Shown piece by piece: positions 1 to 9,732 of a stretch of 64,000 nt of DNA. The notes beneath the pieces were generated by a model. That model saw only the letters and a list, made by a program, of their open reading frames with translations. It ran no database searches and had not been told where the DNA came from. The stretch is taken from positions 1 to 64,000 of the forward strand of contig NZ_CP038033.1 in NCBI RefSeq assembly GCF_004421105.1, given 5' to 3'. The position numbers were made by a program, and so were the translations under genes. Within the stretch, counting starts at the first letter, position 1. The number at the start of each line of letters is the position of its first letter. The stretch is from Nitrosococcus wardiae. Its GTDB lineage: Bacteria > Pseudomonadota > Gammaproteobacteria > Nitrosococcales > Nitrosococcaceae.

Positions 1-1122
1 AATGGCGGGGTGCTCTATCTTTAATTGCTGAGGGTCCGGCCAGTCTTCAGCCGTACCACTCTTTAAAGCCTCAGCTACCTCTGCCCCATGCCCTCTAGCT
101 GGGTCCACCCATCCATGCTCCTCGGCAAGCCTCCTGACAGTCCCTATATCAACAGGCGGGCTACCATTACCGTTGCGTTTGAAAGAGGTCCATTTCTCTA
201 CGATCTCGCTTGTCCCTTTATACTTATCAGATTTGGCACTCCATTCATCCCAGAGGCGGAATCCATTCCTAGAATCTATCCTATGGAGGGCCATGCCTAC
301 CCCTATCCATGTGTCATAATTATCAGCCGGTATTGCCTCAAGCATCTCTTTAATGTTTAGAGGAAATTCCCCGCTAGGCTCGGGCAAGTCCTCCACTGAG
401 TGGAGGTGCGGCTTTTCCTCTATGAGTTCAATAAACCACTCTGGCGGGTCTACGGGCAAAACTCCCTCGGTAGGGTCTGAACTCGCCTCCCATTCATAGC
501 GCCGCCGCCATGACTCATGCAGGGATGGAGGGGCCACGATATAGCCCCCATCGGCCCGGCTATCTACCCTGGGGTTGGTTTGGAATATTGGTATAGGTTC
601 TGTATTTCTTATCCGTTTTCGGCCTGATATAAATTAAATGCCGCCCACCGGAACCTGTGGTTTGCTCCACGGTGTCAGGGAGTTGTCTATCCCCAATAGC
701 TTCTTCTCCATCAATGCCTTCCTTCCTGTCTATGTCTATAACGACAATCCCCGACCCTTTCCCTGTGGCAATCCCGATATTGGCACCGGGCCATTTGCAC
801 CACCAGCCCTCAATAACCTGGGGTCTGTGGTGGCGTCTTTCAGCCCGTTCCTAGTGCGCGGGTGTTTGCCGACGTTTTCACATTTAGGATTTCTGCACGA
901 ACAACCCCCGCCTTTTATTGGAGTATGGACAGGAAAAACCCGCCATCCCCATTCAGCATATAGTAGGGCGTGCGCTTTCAAGTCATGGGGGGCTAGGGTA
1001 TAATAGGGGTTAATCTTTTCCAGTTTTGCCCCATCAGAAGCCCCTCCCCCCAGTGGGGCTTTTCCATTTCTAGAGACGCAACCTTCTCGCCCCGTTTCCG
1101 GGCTTAAGTTTTGGTATTTCAT
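1..1122 (-). pseudogene. Prim-pol replication protein, frameshifted 5' part (copy A)
   Basis: This is the N-terminal third of the replication protein seen intact at 16638-19196, cut by the window edge. Relative to that copy it has run-length changes near positions 509, 579 and 820, plus a missing base near 590, which split the frame. The start equivalent to 19196 is at 1122, with the same purine-rich ribosome binding site. Because all differences are indels, consensus error is as likely as true decay. Confidence 0.8.
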
Positions 1123-1133
1123 TGAGCACCCCC

Positions 1134-1364
1134 TTAGCCACGCGGTAGGCTTTTCAGCCAAGCGTCAACTTCATCGACAAGCCAAGCTTTCTTTCCGCTG
1201 GGGAGGATAATGGGGAGGGGACTTTGCCTTGCTTCATCCAACGCCATAGCGTTGATTCATGAATGCCGCCGATGGCTTTGCGTAGTTCAGGGGCAAGGGA
1301 GAACCTTACGAGCAGGATCGATCTCGCAGTCAAGACCACAATAAGTTAATTTCTTGTTAGACAT
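1134..1364 (-). pseudogene. AlpA-like regulator, frameshifted copy A
   Basis: This is the second copy of the 76-residue helix-turn-helix protein at 19208-19438. A lost G near 1210 and an extra G near 1300 shift the frame, so the protein is not continuous here. The N-terminal 30 residues and the upstream region are otherwise the same as in the intact copy. Confidence 0.8.
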
Positions 1365-1714
1365 TTGTTGGCTCTTACTCCTATGTTTAGGAGGCCAACA
1401 GCAAGGCGGGGTAGCAACCAAGGGTTGTGTGTTAGTTTTACTAACTGGTACACTTTGTCTTGTTAACCCTAAGTTAACGACCCTTAGCCCAATAATTAGG
1501 CTGGGTAAAAATGTCGAGTTACTTGCACTAACTACGACCATGTTTTAAATGCCTTGCTGGAAGGCCGATTGTAAAAAAACAAAAACCCCGTTACCGTTGG
1601 GCGCGGTGCGGGGTTTCCCTTTATAGGACCCCGCAGGGTTATCCAATACAGTACCACGTTTTAATATTGCTTGCAATAAGCATTTGTTTTCGTTAACAAA
1701 AATATTAATACAGT

Positions 1715-2926
1715 TAATATTTTTTTTAGCACCACCACCTCGGCACACTCCCCACCATAAACAATTTGGTCCACCTTCCGCCCCAAGCCTCCAATGCTTG
1801 CCGCTTCTCAGCGTTATAGTCGTGGCGATCGTAGATAGCGGTAATGTCCCCCCGGGTCTGTGTGGTTGAGTATTTTGGATACGACAAGCCTAGGTATTCC
1901 TATTCCCCGTCATGTGGCTGGCTGCCGTACGCCTTAAATCGTGGCTGGTAAAATGGTTAGTCCCCAGGGTAGGCAACGCGAGACGTAATTCCTTATCTAT
2001 GTTCCGCCCCGTCATGGGCCTATCGCCTTTTTTTTTACCGGGTAGCAGGTAATCCCCGCCAAGGAAATGAAGCCGCTGGGCTATCTCAAGGGCTTGGGGA
2101 CTTAAATGTTACGGTGTGGGTCCGTCCGTTTTTGGCAATGCTACCGGGGATAGTCCAAACTGCCTGGTTAAAGTCAAATTGGTCCCATATTGCCTGAAAG
2201 TATTTCGCCTTTACGCTGGGCGGTGAGTAGCTGAAACTTGAGGGCTAACTGAATCCGTTCAGCCATATGGGTTTTCTCAAGCCCCGTCCAAAACGCCTTA
2301 ATTTCATCCTCGGAGAGTACCCGGTCCCTTGGGGTTTCCTTTGCTGGCGGACGTATCCCGGCGGCGGGGGAGACATCCAGCATGGCCCGCTCAACGCCAA
2401 AATTAAACAGCCTTTTAATTAAGGATAGGGTCCGATTGGCGGCCACTGGTGCACTCCGGTCCTGTATCCCGTCTAACAGCAAAAACCACATCACGGCGGG
2501 TAATGCCTTTAGCTTTAATCCTCCCCCAGGCGGTAGCACGTCCTTGTTCAACATTCGTTCGTCAGCTTCCCAGCTTCGCTTATTCGGTTTGGCATGCCGG
2601 ATCAGGTATTCCTTAGCGAGTGTGTTTACCGTAATAGCATGGCGTTCTTGCTGTTTGCGTGCGGTTTCCAAATCGCCAGGGTCCAACCCTTGGGAGAGCA
2701 ATTGCTGAGCCTCGGCATGCTTTAAGTGCGCCGTGTACAAGTCCACTTCCGGGTAGCTGCCAAAGGTGACCCGCCTGGGCCGTCCATTGTGGCGATACAG
2801 CCAAAACCATGACTTTTTGCCCTTGGGGGTCACACGCAAGCCGAACCCTGGCCGCCCATCCTCAAAGACTTCAAAGCGGCTTTCTTTGGGTTTGAGTTTC
2901 TTTATAGCAGAGTCGGTAAAGCGCAT
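1715..2926 (-). pseudogene. Tyrosine integrase, frameshifted copy A
   Basis: This is a copy of the integrase at 19785-20990. The N-terminal DUF4102-like part and most of the core-binding region read through, with a short garbled patch between two compensating indels at about 2480-2535. Further indels near 2194, 2110, 2030 and 1858 break the catalytic part. The hairpin terminator seen at 19646-19690 recurs here at about 1580-1625. Confidence 0.8.
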
Positions 2927-3218
2927 TTGCTACCCTCGGGTTTCAATAGGGTAGCATTATGGCCGCAATAGAATGCAAAGACAAGGTGCAATGAGTTGCA
3001 AAGAAATAAAAGGCTATAAATACAAATACAATAGATACTTATATGAGTATTTTTGGGGGATATTGGGCTTGCATTTTGCTGCTTAGGTTTTCTTTTATTT
3101 GCAAGTTCTAATGTTCGCCGGTCAAGGGAAATGATGATCGTATAATTATTACGTATCAAAGGCTTATTATACATTTATCCACCCAAAAAAAGCTTTGGGT
3201 AGCAAATAGGGTAGCATT
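2925..3218. other. attP-like junction with candidate arm-type sites
   Basis: The core at 3108-3130 equals the last 23 bp of pcm including its stop codon. It joins the integrase end of one element copy (left) to the opposite end of the element (right, from 3131). Four copies of a GGGTAGCAWT-type motif flank it: 2925-2935 (inverted), 2949-2958, 3197-3207 and 3208-3218. Two lie on each side of the core, the layout of integrase arm sites around a phage-type attP. The arm role is inference. The junction means either two elements in tandem or reads from an excised circle. Confidence 0.65.
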
Positions 3219-4203
3219 TCAAGGGCTCAATGCGGTTTTCGGCTCTTTTACAACCTCCACTGCCTCCGTTTTTTATAGGTACCGCAAAATTCCCCTGTTA
3301 GAGGCTCCAAAAATTATTTTTTCTAAACACCTACAGTGAGATAGTGCCAAAAGTGCCAAAAGCCCCCTTTAGGGAGCCAAAAACTGTAGCCTTTTTACGG
3401 ACTAAAGCAATTACCCATGTTTATAAGTTATAAAAGTAATCAATCCCGCGTGTATGATGATGGGCCGCAAAAACTTAGCCGGTTTGCCCTTTTTATAGCC
3501 TCGCTTATATCTTAATTCATTCCCCACCTACACAGGGGAGCCTTTTTTAGGGACTCCGAAAATTCACCCCCGCACCCAGGGCTAACTGCTTAGCCACCAT
3601 CGCCGCGAAACGCCAGGGGGTAATCTCTCTACTCGTGGGATTTTTCCTGTCTGCTCATCTCACTAGGCGGTAATATGCTTGCCCCATAAAGGAAAAGGGC
3701 ACGCAGCAAAGGAGCTACGTGCCCGGCACTTACTTACTTATGCCCGTATTAAGAGCAGGTGCGGTTAATGAGAAGAGAGCACAACTCTTTAACGCACACC
3801 TATCATTAAAAATAGCTTTTGCTTGGGTATGTGCAAATTCACTTGCCCAAAGTGTGATATAGGTCACATTTAAGCGCATGAGACAAAAAAATAGCCCGGT
3901 GGGAGAGCCGGGCTAGAGTGCGAATGTTGGTATGCGCCACGAAATTTCCGCCTCGTGGCCGGCGGTGTGAGTGAAACTCTTAATATTTGAGTGTATCTCC
4001 TGCTTGATGGTGTTCTATAAGGAATATCCCTATCAGGGGGAACTCCGCTCTGTTATTGCGCTTGCAAAGATGGCTCGCAGGAATTTCTGGTAAGTCAAGG
4101 TAGTAGTGGGTAATTGGCTATTTGGCAGATAATCTAAGAAGGGCCTGTACGCCAGGTGGAATAAAAACCTGGACAGGATTCTCTGGCTATATACAATATT
4201 GAA
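3131..4203. other. Gene-free left end of the island
   Basis: I find no supportable gene in this 1.07 kb. It holds a tandem GTGCCAAAA motif at about 3343-3361 and several AT-rich stretches. Two strong inverted repeats are present: 3697-3724 (7-bp stems, followed by a T-rich run on the minus strand) and 3757-3801. The terminator at 3885-3916 is listed separately. The region may hold cis-acting sites of the element. Confidence 0.5.
3885..3916 (-). terminator. Rho-independent terminator, minus strand
   Basis: Stems AGCCCGG (3893-3899) and CCGGGCT (3908-3914) enclose an 8-nt loop. Read on the minus strand, the hairpin is followed by seven T residues. It lies about 290 nt past the stop of the ImmA/IrrE-like gene, the nearest minus-strand gene. 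Confidence 0.75.
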
Positions 4204-4770
4204 TTACTCAATAATGCGTAGTTTCCTTAGGCGGTACTCCATCGCTTTGCTTGATACTTCAAACTTATCTGCCATACCCTCAACAAATGTGGTCAGAAGG
4301 GCTTTTTCTTCACAGGTCTTTTTTATAGATTCGATTAATTTCTCCCCCTCTTCCAGGATAAGATCTTGGGGCATTAAGAGCTGTGCAGCGAAGTTATTTG
4401 CCTCGGATTCATAAGAATCCCAATATGACTCGCTTCTGCTCATTGCTTTCTTTGAATCAGTAAAACCTTGTTTAGATTTAGCACTATGAAGGCAGTAGTG
4501 TCCAATCTCATGCGCCAAAGTAAACCTTCTTCTAGGGGAATACGAATTCTGTAGAGGATTGATTTTTACAATAGGTGTCTCATCTTTAAAGAAAATCTCC
4601 CCTACGATATTCCTTGAGTCGAGGGAAAAATCTAACTCTACCAGAATACCTAGCTCCTTTGCGATTCTGTCAACATCAATTGGTGCTTTAACTTCAAAGG
4701 CCTTCTCCTTGGCAAGGTAAAATAAAAGCTCAGACGCATTAGAATAAAGCCTTTTTTCCTCGTTAATCAT
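4204..4770 (-). CDS. ImmA/IrrE family metallo-endopeptidase
   Basis: A 188-residue protein with a zinc-protease HEIGH motif at about residue 90 (LAHEIGHYCLH) and a downstream ESEANNFAAQLLMP segment supplying the third ligand Glu. This is the standard ImmA/IrrE (DUF955) layout. Family members cleave repressors such as ImmR or DdrO to trigger excision or stress genes. The C-terminal helical part (FEVSSKAMEYRLRKL) is typical. The gene overlaps the upstream membrane-protein gene by 8 bp, so the two are probably co-transcribed. No XRE-type repressor partner lies beside it, which is unusual for the family. A role in stress response or phage defence is inference. Confidence 0.85.
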   Translation of the reverse strand: MINEEKRLYSNASELLFYLAKEKAFEVKAPIDVDRIAKELGILVELDFSLDSRNIVGEIFFKDETPIVKINPLQNSYSPRRRFTLAHEIGHYCLHSAKSKQGFTDSKKAMSRSESYWDSYESEANNFAAQLLMPQDLILEEGEKLIESIKKTCEEKALLTTFVEGMADKFEVSSKAMEYRLRKLRIIE

Positions 4771-5254
4771 CGTTTTCCTTCCCTTTTAGCTGACTAGCTA
4801 ATTGCTTAGTAGCTGCACCTGTTCGATCAATTTTTGTCGCTGTTACTTGATTGTCCTCTATACGTTCCTGAATAAGTTGCTCCACTTTAGATATTAGCTT
4901 TATCTTTAAGTGCCGTTTAACATCCGGATTCTCTAAAATGGAATTAGCTAATTTTATCCCGCAGCCCTCATCCGATTGAATTTTTTCTTGTAATTCCTCA
5001 GTTATTTGCTTCTCTAGAGACTCTTTTGAAGCTGAGAACTGCTGCATAAATACATATCCTGCTATTGCAAGAACTACGGTGATGCCAACAAATATAATTG
5101 TAGTGAAGACTATGTAAGTATTCGCAATCGCGATTGCATTGGATGGGCTTTGTACAGTAGCATTTTTGAGCCATCCCAAGAACCAAGGTGCAATTGCACC
5201 GCCGATAAACCCAGCCAGCAGCACCGCTATAATTTTACACACTTTTTTCAACAA
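4763..5254 (-). CDS. Two-helix membrane protein paired with the ImmA/IrrE protease
   Basis: A 163-residue protein of no recognised family. Two hydrophobic segments (about residues 8-28 and 45-70) are followed by a charged, Glu/Lys-rich cytoplasmic tail predicted helical. The start is TTG at 5254, supported by a GGAG ribosome binding site 7-8 nt upstream; no in-frame ATG precedes the first membrane helix. The 3' end overlaps the protease gene by 8 bp. It could anchor or sense for the protease, but nothing in the sequence proves this. Confidence 0.65.
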   Translation of the reverse strand: MLKKVCKIIAVLLAGFIGGAIAPWFLGWLKNATVQSPSNAIAIANTYIVFTTIIFVGITVVLAIAGYVFMQQFSASKESLEKQITEELQEKIQSDEGCGIKLANSILENPDVKRHLKIKLISKVEQLIQERIEDNQVTATKIDRTGAATKQLASQLKGKENDD

Positions 5255-5334
5255 TTAGAGTTCTCCATTCTTCGATGAGGAGTCGAATAGGAAGCCCCAT
5301 GAATTTAAAGGTAAGCCGTGAAACCCTAAGGAAC

Positions 5335-5595
5335 TACCGACAAAGCACCTCACAAGGCACTCCATCCCCATCGCCATCAAGCCTAGACAGCCCACAAGCC
5401 AAATACCTCAAAGCCTCCGTACAGCTATCCATATGACCACAATACCTCTTAGGTCCACATTCAGAAGCCGCCTGCTTGGCCCTGGTCCGCTTATCCCGCC
5501 TCCATTCCCATCATGGCACCCTCTGCGTCTCTGAATGCGCCTACAAGCTCCTATAGGCCGCTCTCCTTGGTTCACCTTCATAGGGATTCATTGCC
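5335..5595 (-). pseudogene. Staphylococcal-nuclease/Excalibur gene relic
   Basis: Translated on the minus strand, 5337-5500 gives an Excalibur calcium-binding domain: CGPKRYC, a DSCTEALRYLACG stretch and a DGDGDGVPCE loop, then a stop. Upstream, the nuclease C-terminus is only recognisable in fragments (for example TQRVP and WEWRRDKR) separated by frame changes and stops. No start codon or catalytic domain remains. Two other broken nuclease genes lie at 9114-9730 and 11049-11252. Confidence 0.7.
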
Positions 5596-5671
5596 TGTAG
5601 ACCCAGATAGATTCGTGAGCCGCTCAGTATGGACCCGCATGCCTCGGTGATGTGGGGACTGGGGGTTAGAA
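5596..5671 (-). repeat. attC-like site
   Basis: Bounded by GTTAGAA (5665-5671) and TGTAGAC (5596-5602), which read on the minus strand as the R'' and R' boxes of an attC. Its length (76 bp) and sequence closely match the site at 11333-11408, sharing for example the GTGTGGGGACT-type arm and ACCCGCATG centre. It sits 73 bp past the subtilase stop codon, in the position expected for that gene's cassette end. Confidence 0.65.
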
Positions 5672-5744
5672 GTCCAGTAGCGGCTTCGAGAACCTTTTTC
5701 CCCAATCAATTATTTGGGGACCTCGTTGACCCCTAACTAATTTT

Positions 5745-7856
5745 CTAATCTCCACTCACAGAAGCAGCACAGAAGGCAATCCCCTCTCCCACCCAACCTC
5801 GTGAGATCATGGCACCGTATTCCCGAAGTGAACTGACAAAACGGTGGTTGGAATCATTATGCATCCAGCGATTGTTATAGACTTGGTAAATGGGAGCAGA
5901 GTCGCCCGGGCAGACGCCGTCAGTGGGCAGTTTGGCATAGAAGGCAATCCCTTCATAAGTCCATTGATCAGGGGCCAACACATTGTCGGGATTGAGGGAA
6001 CGAAGATAAGCGCAGTCTTCCCAGTTCGCCGTATAAAAGTGGGAATTTGCCCCCTGGGTATAAAACCGGCAGACGGGCAGCGCCCCTTCTTCTGGTCCCG
6101 ACCACGCATAGAAATAGCGCTGAGTATCGTACCAACCCGGTCCCGCCCCGCCTTGGTTGACAATCGCCGCATCTTCTTTAGAGCCTGTTAGAAAGTAATG
6201 ATTAAGATCGACATTGTAGAATTCATAGACGAGGCGGTAACGATTGAGCACATTGGCAAGGACTACAGACCCATGCCCATCCGCGATTCCTATACCACAG
6301 AACCCATAGGTCGCGCACGCGTTCCCAGCGGGAAAAGGCTTACTAGCAAATTGAAGCACGGCATTGAGTTCTGCTCCCACTAAATGCGGATTCACGGAGA
6401 GCATCAGCGAGGCGATTCCAGAGATATGGGGGGCTGCCATGCTGGTGCCTTCACTCCATGCATAGTCGAACCCCTGAGGAGTGGCGGCGCCATTATCCAT
6501 GGTAGAGAGGATTCCAGCTTCTAAGTGGCCATACCAGGAGATATCTCCGCCGGGGGCGGCAATTCCCGCGCCAGTAAAATCCAGATTGGTATATGAAGCG
6601 AGTTCCCCTTTATGATTCGTGGCAATAACGGTAAGCACGCCCTCGCAATTAGCGGGATAATAATATCTAATATCATCACTCTTGTTGCCGGCGGCCACCA
6701 CCACAAGTACGCCCTTCCCTAGGATTTTATTGATGATTTCCTGATGTGATCGCGGGCAAGGTCCATTTCCCCCTAGGCTGAGATTAATCACCTGGGCGGG
6801 ATGGAGATTGGGGGGAGCGCCGGGCACTGGAAGACCCGCCGCCCACGCCATCCCGTTGGCAATATCGCTCGCAGTTCCACCACATCTCCCTAGTACCCGC
6901 ACGGGGAGAATTCGGGTATGCCAATCCACTCCGGCCATACCGAAGCCATTGTCACCGCGCGCCGCAATGATCCCCGCCACATGAGTCCCGTGCCAGGAGC
7001 TATCTCTTGCAGCTTGACCCCCGCACTCACCCTCCACGCGCCAGTTCCCTGGGTCCGTGGCATCGCTATCCATACCATCCCCATCATTCGCGCTGCCGGG
7101 TTCAGAGACAAAGTCATACCCTGGCAACAAGCGCGCGGCGAATTCCGGGTGAGGTCTTATTCCACTGTCCACCACCGCCACAATCGTATCGGCGGAGCCG
7201 CGGGTGATCTCCCAGGCACGAATCGCCTCGATTCCGCCTAAAAAACCTTCCTTTTCACCTTCCAGATTCCACTGGTGGTGGAAGAAGGGGTCATTGGATA
7301 GCGACTGGGCTTCCATGCGTGTATCCGCCTCGATCCACTCGATACCGGAAAATCGCTCTACACGCTGGAGGAGAGAGAAAACCGTCTCGCTCTCCTTGGG
7401 CGCTAAAAAGCGGAACACGTGGGCCTCATTGACCATCGCTCCGTGGAACACCAGTGCTTCACCCAAAGCCGATTCCAGTTCGGCAATCACCTCTTTAGGA
7501 GGCGGCAAATTAGCCCGGGCGAGTGCTTGGATTTGAGGAGATTTAAAGCGGACGATGATTCCTTCCACGATCACCGCCGGCGGGGGCGTGGGTTCCAAAC
7601 GAAATCTATTCGATTCTGAAGACTGGTATTCAGCCTGCTTAGCCACCGCTTCTCTTGCCGTGGAAACTCGCTGATTGAGAGTGAAAGGAAGGGTTGTTTT
7701 CTCTAGCAATAGGCCTTCGATCAGCGGGGACAATATCGAGGCGCTCAGTTTGGCCGGCCTCTCTTCCAGAATTTCTCCAGCAACGCTATGCGCGCATAGA
7801 ACAAGGCCGAGAAAAGTCCAAGCCCATACATACATTCCAATTTTAGAGACTAACAT
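5745..7856 (-). CDS. Secreted subtilisin-like serine protease with C-terminal DUF5648 repeats
   Basis: A 703-residue protein starting with a signal peptide (cleavage near SVAG/E, residue 26). The S8 catalytic triad is visible: Asp in VAVVDSGIR (about 230), His in SWHGTHVAG (about 290) and Ser in GTSMAAPHISG (about 473). An N-terminal propeptide-like region of about 170 residues precedes the catalytic domain. The last 165 residues hold repeated YxFYNxxxNHYF-like units of the DUF5648 family, often found on secreted hydrolases. The gene sits in a minus-strand array and is followed by an attC-like site. At 2.1 kb it is large for a cassette. Likely role: extracellular proteolysis; target unknown. 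Confidence 0.9.
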   Translation of the reverse strand: MLVSKIGMYVWAWTFLGLVLCAHSVAGEILEERPAKLSASILSPLIEGLLLEKTTLPFTLNQRVSTAREAVAKQAEYQSSESNRFRLEPTPPPAVIVEGIIVRFKSPQIQALARANLPPPKEVIAELESALGEALVFHGAMVNEAHVFRFLAPKESETVFSLLQRVERFSGIEWIEADTRMEAQSLSNDPFFHHQWNLEGEKEGFLGGIEAIRAWEITRGSADTIVAVVDSGIRPHPEFAARLLPGYDFVSEPGSANDGDGMDSDATDPGNWRVEGECGGQAARDSSWHGTHVAGIIAARGDNGFGMAGVDWHTRILPVRVLGRCGGTASDIANGMAWAAGLPVPGAPPNLHPAQVINLSLGGNGPCPRSHQEIINKILGKGVLVVVAAGNKSDDIRYYYPANCEGVLTVIATNHKGELASYTNLDFTGAGIAAPGGDISWYGHLEAGILSTMDNGAATPQGFDYAWSEGTSMAAPHISGIASLMLSVNPHLVGAELNAVLQFASKPFPAGNACATYGFCGIGIADGHGSVVLANVLNRYRLVYEFYNVDLNHYFLTGSKEDAAIVNQGGAGPGWYDTQRYFYAWSGPEEGALPVCRFYTQGANSHFYTANWEDCAYLRSLNPDNVLAPDQWTYEGIAFYAKLPTDGVCPGDSAPIYQVYNNRWMHNDSNHRFVSSLREYGAMISRGWVGEGIAFCAASVSGD

Positions 7857-8051
7857 TCCTCCCTCTTACAAAGGTTATTAATTGGTTATCCTAAAAGTTT
7901 GCGGTTAGAAAAAGGGCTGAATCTTCCCCAGAGAAAAGTCGCCTTTGTGCTGAGCAAAGCGTGATGATTGGCAGTAAAATGCTGCTGCCAATTTTGGAGC
8001 AACATTTGCTTTCTTCATTTTTAAATTTCGAAGGACAAAGACCACATGCAG

Positions 8052-8101
8052 GCCGTTGGGAAAACTGGGGTTAGAGAGTTCCCGGTTACCGGATTTTAGG
8101 C
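8052..8101 (-). repeat. Possible attC-like site, weak
   Basis: On the minus strand GCCTAAA is followed by paired GGGAACT / AGTTTTCCC arms and a CAACGGCC end. It lies just past the stop of the lipoprotein gene at 8108. The right-hand box is poor, so this is a tentative call based mainly on position. Confidence 0.3.
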
Positions 8102-8107
8102 GCACTG

Positions 8108-8539
8108 CTACTCTTCAACGCCAGATACCTGTTGTTTATTGCCGTCTGCTGCTTCTTTGATGGGAATTGCGGGCTTTGGAGTAATGAATGCATCGCACTT
8201 TTTCTGGATTGCGGCCTTTTCTAGGGCGTCTCTCTCTCCCTTTAGCCGACCATATTCAGCCGCCTCTGGTCCATCACCCCCCTCCAAGAAAAACAGCGCT
8301 GGCCAAAAAACAACCATCCCAAGTGCCATCTGGGCTTTATCGTTATCTGCTGTTTTCTTAAGGTTGCCATGCAGTTCATTGGCGCGATGTGAGATACGTC
8401 CCAACTCACCCGCTATCTGGTCACAGTCATAGTTTTTGTATTGCATCGGTGACACGTAAGAGGTTTGGATTTTGTCAGGACTTGAGGCACACCCCACAAT
8501 CATTACTGCTAGAGCAGACCCAAGAAGTACTTTCTTCAT
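8108..8539 (-). CDS. Small lipoprotein, conserved hypothetical
   Basis: A 143-residue protein with a lipoprotein signal (MKKVLLGSALAVMIVGC, lipobox IVGC at residues 14-17). It resembles a small family seen in marine and environmental proteobacteria, with a central SPMQYKNYDCDQI segment, a short hydrophobic FWPALFFLEGG stretch (about 80-90) and a charged, helical C-terminus. The ribosome binding site AAGAGG lies 6 nt before the ATG. The function is not known. It lies within the cassette-like array on the same strand as its neighbours. Confidence 0.75.
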   Translation of the reverse strand: MKKVLLGSALAVMIVGCASSPDKIQTSYVSPMQYKNYDCDQIAGELGRISHRANELHGNLKKTADNDKAQMALGMVVFWPALFFLEGGDGPEAAEYGRLKGERDALEKAAIQKKCDAFITPKPAIPIKEAADGNKQQVSGVEE

Positions 8540-9113
8540 TTTTTTCCTCTTTTGGTGAATGAATGTCCCTCACGAAACTGAAGCGGTGGCGATCGAGTGG
8601 GTCATAGCCAGACGAAGTTCAGCTACTTGCACTTTCAATGCGCGTTACAACCATTGCCGCTAGAGCCCCAGAGAGTGCCAGCTTCAATGCCAATAGTAAG
8701 GGGCTCGCCTGCATAGTTGAAGATCAAGGGAGGGGTTCCGCTGGCAAGGCCACCTTACGGTATTCCTGTATTTTGCTATCGGGTATAAGGTTTTACGGCG
8801 CCGCTTGCAAAATCTTTAGGAAAGACTTCCTATGGGCTACTGGTCCTATCAGAATAGGAAGTAGTGGTGCTCTGGCAGCTGCAAAGAAACCAATCGCCAT
8901 GGGATATTCTTACCAGCATGGGTTTCTTAGCGGGCAGAGCACACAGAGAGGCGGTCAAGTGCGTTGAGGAAAGACCCGATAGTTCGAGAGAAACAAGCAC
9001 CAGGTCTATGCTATGGCGGTTGTAATTGCATGGAATTCGTCAGTGCCGGTGGTTTCCCTAATACCGGTGCTGGGGTGGTCTAGAGTAAGGGCCAATAAGC
9101 CTAGGGGGGATGT
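8540..9113. other. Region with no supportable gene
   Basis: About 570 bp between the small lipoprotein gene and the nuclease relic. Reading frames in both directions are short or look random in composition. On the minus strand 8870-8760 gives short protein-like runs interrupted by stops. It could be a decayed cassette. No clear attC-like boundary was found. Confidence 0.4.
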
Positions 9114-9730
9114 TTAGCTCCCAGCTTCATGGCTGCCTCCCTGCAAGGGCGCATCACCATGAATCATTCCCAGGCTAAGACTAAGGAAACTGTAAAAATT
9201 CGCCCCCGCTCGCCCTGCGGAAAGCCCTGCACCCCAATTTCCGTTCAGCATTGTTACATCACAAGCTAGATAACTCATCGCCTCGGCACAGCTAGCCATC
9301 TGCTTGCAATACCGCTTAGGCCCACACTGTGCCGCCGCTTTCTTTATCCTATCCCGTTTGTTATGCCTCGCCTCTGGAAGCGCTCACAAACCCCTGTGCG
9401 CCTCCCTGGCGGCTTTCTCTATGTCCAATAGGGTTCGGTCCCGTAGATAGTCCCTGTAGACCCAAGCCGCGCCCTGGCGCACCATTTCCCGGTTGACATC
9501 CACGCCATTGACAAATACATGACCCACGGTACGCCCATAGCGATCTACAGTCTCCACCACTACCCGCGCTTGTTTGCCGAATAGCAAATTAGAGAGAGCC
9601 TGCTTTGCCCGGCTGCCATAGGGTTGCCCCTTCTCGGGTGTGTCGATCTCGGCTAGTCGGACTTTAACTTGCTCTTTGGCGGGGGGCAATAAGGAGGAGA
9701 AATAGAAACAAGGCTAGTGCTTTCTTCATG
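9114..9730 (-). pseudogene. Staphylococcal-nuclease-like gene with Excalibur domain, disrupted
   Basis: The relic starts with an apparent signal peptide (MKKALALFLFLLL from 9730). It then loses about 25 codons, including the expected DGDTLT strand, together with a frame change. The nuclease core reads at 9384-9689: KVRLAEIDTPE and DRYGRTVG keep the catalytic Arg and Glu positions. A second frame change follows, and an Excalibur-type end (CGPKRYCKQMASCAEAMSYLAC) reads at 9114-9299. With the first beta strand deleted, an active enzyme is unlikely. Confidence 0.75.
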
Positions 9731-9732
9731 GG

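Larger units (their letters stand above)
1..3130. repeat. Long direct repeat, copy A (integrase end of the island)
   Basis: This stretch matches 18075-21194 throughout. I aligned the two by eye and found 18 differences, all insertions or deletions, mostly in base runs, and no substitutions. The net gain of 10 bp exactly explains the length difference (3130 against 3120). The copy holds the start of the prim-pol gene, the AlpA-like gene and the integrase, each broken by these indels. It begins at the window edge, so its full extent is unknown. It ends inside a copy of the last 23 bp of pcm. Confidence 0.95.

Noticed and set aside
3757-3801. Inverted repeat with GTTAATG and TTTAACG, considered as attC
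   Set aside because: The boxes are in the reverse order to an attC, and no cassette gene adjoins it.
5699-5723. CCCCAA/TTGGGG hairpin after the subtilase gene, considered as its terminator
   Set aside because: On the minus strand it is followed by A residues, not T; weak stem.
7905-8105. Minus-strand frame between the subtilase and the lipoprotein gene
   Set aside because: Starts inside a possible attC, has no ribosome site for its first codon and the composition looks non-coding.
8638-8967. Plus-strand 109-codon frame
   Set aside because: Opposite to all neighbours, no ribosome site, unusual composition and no recognisable motif.
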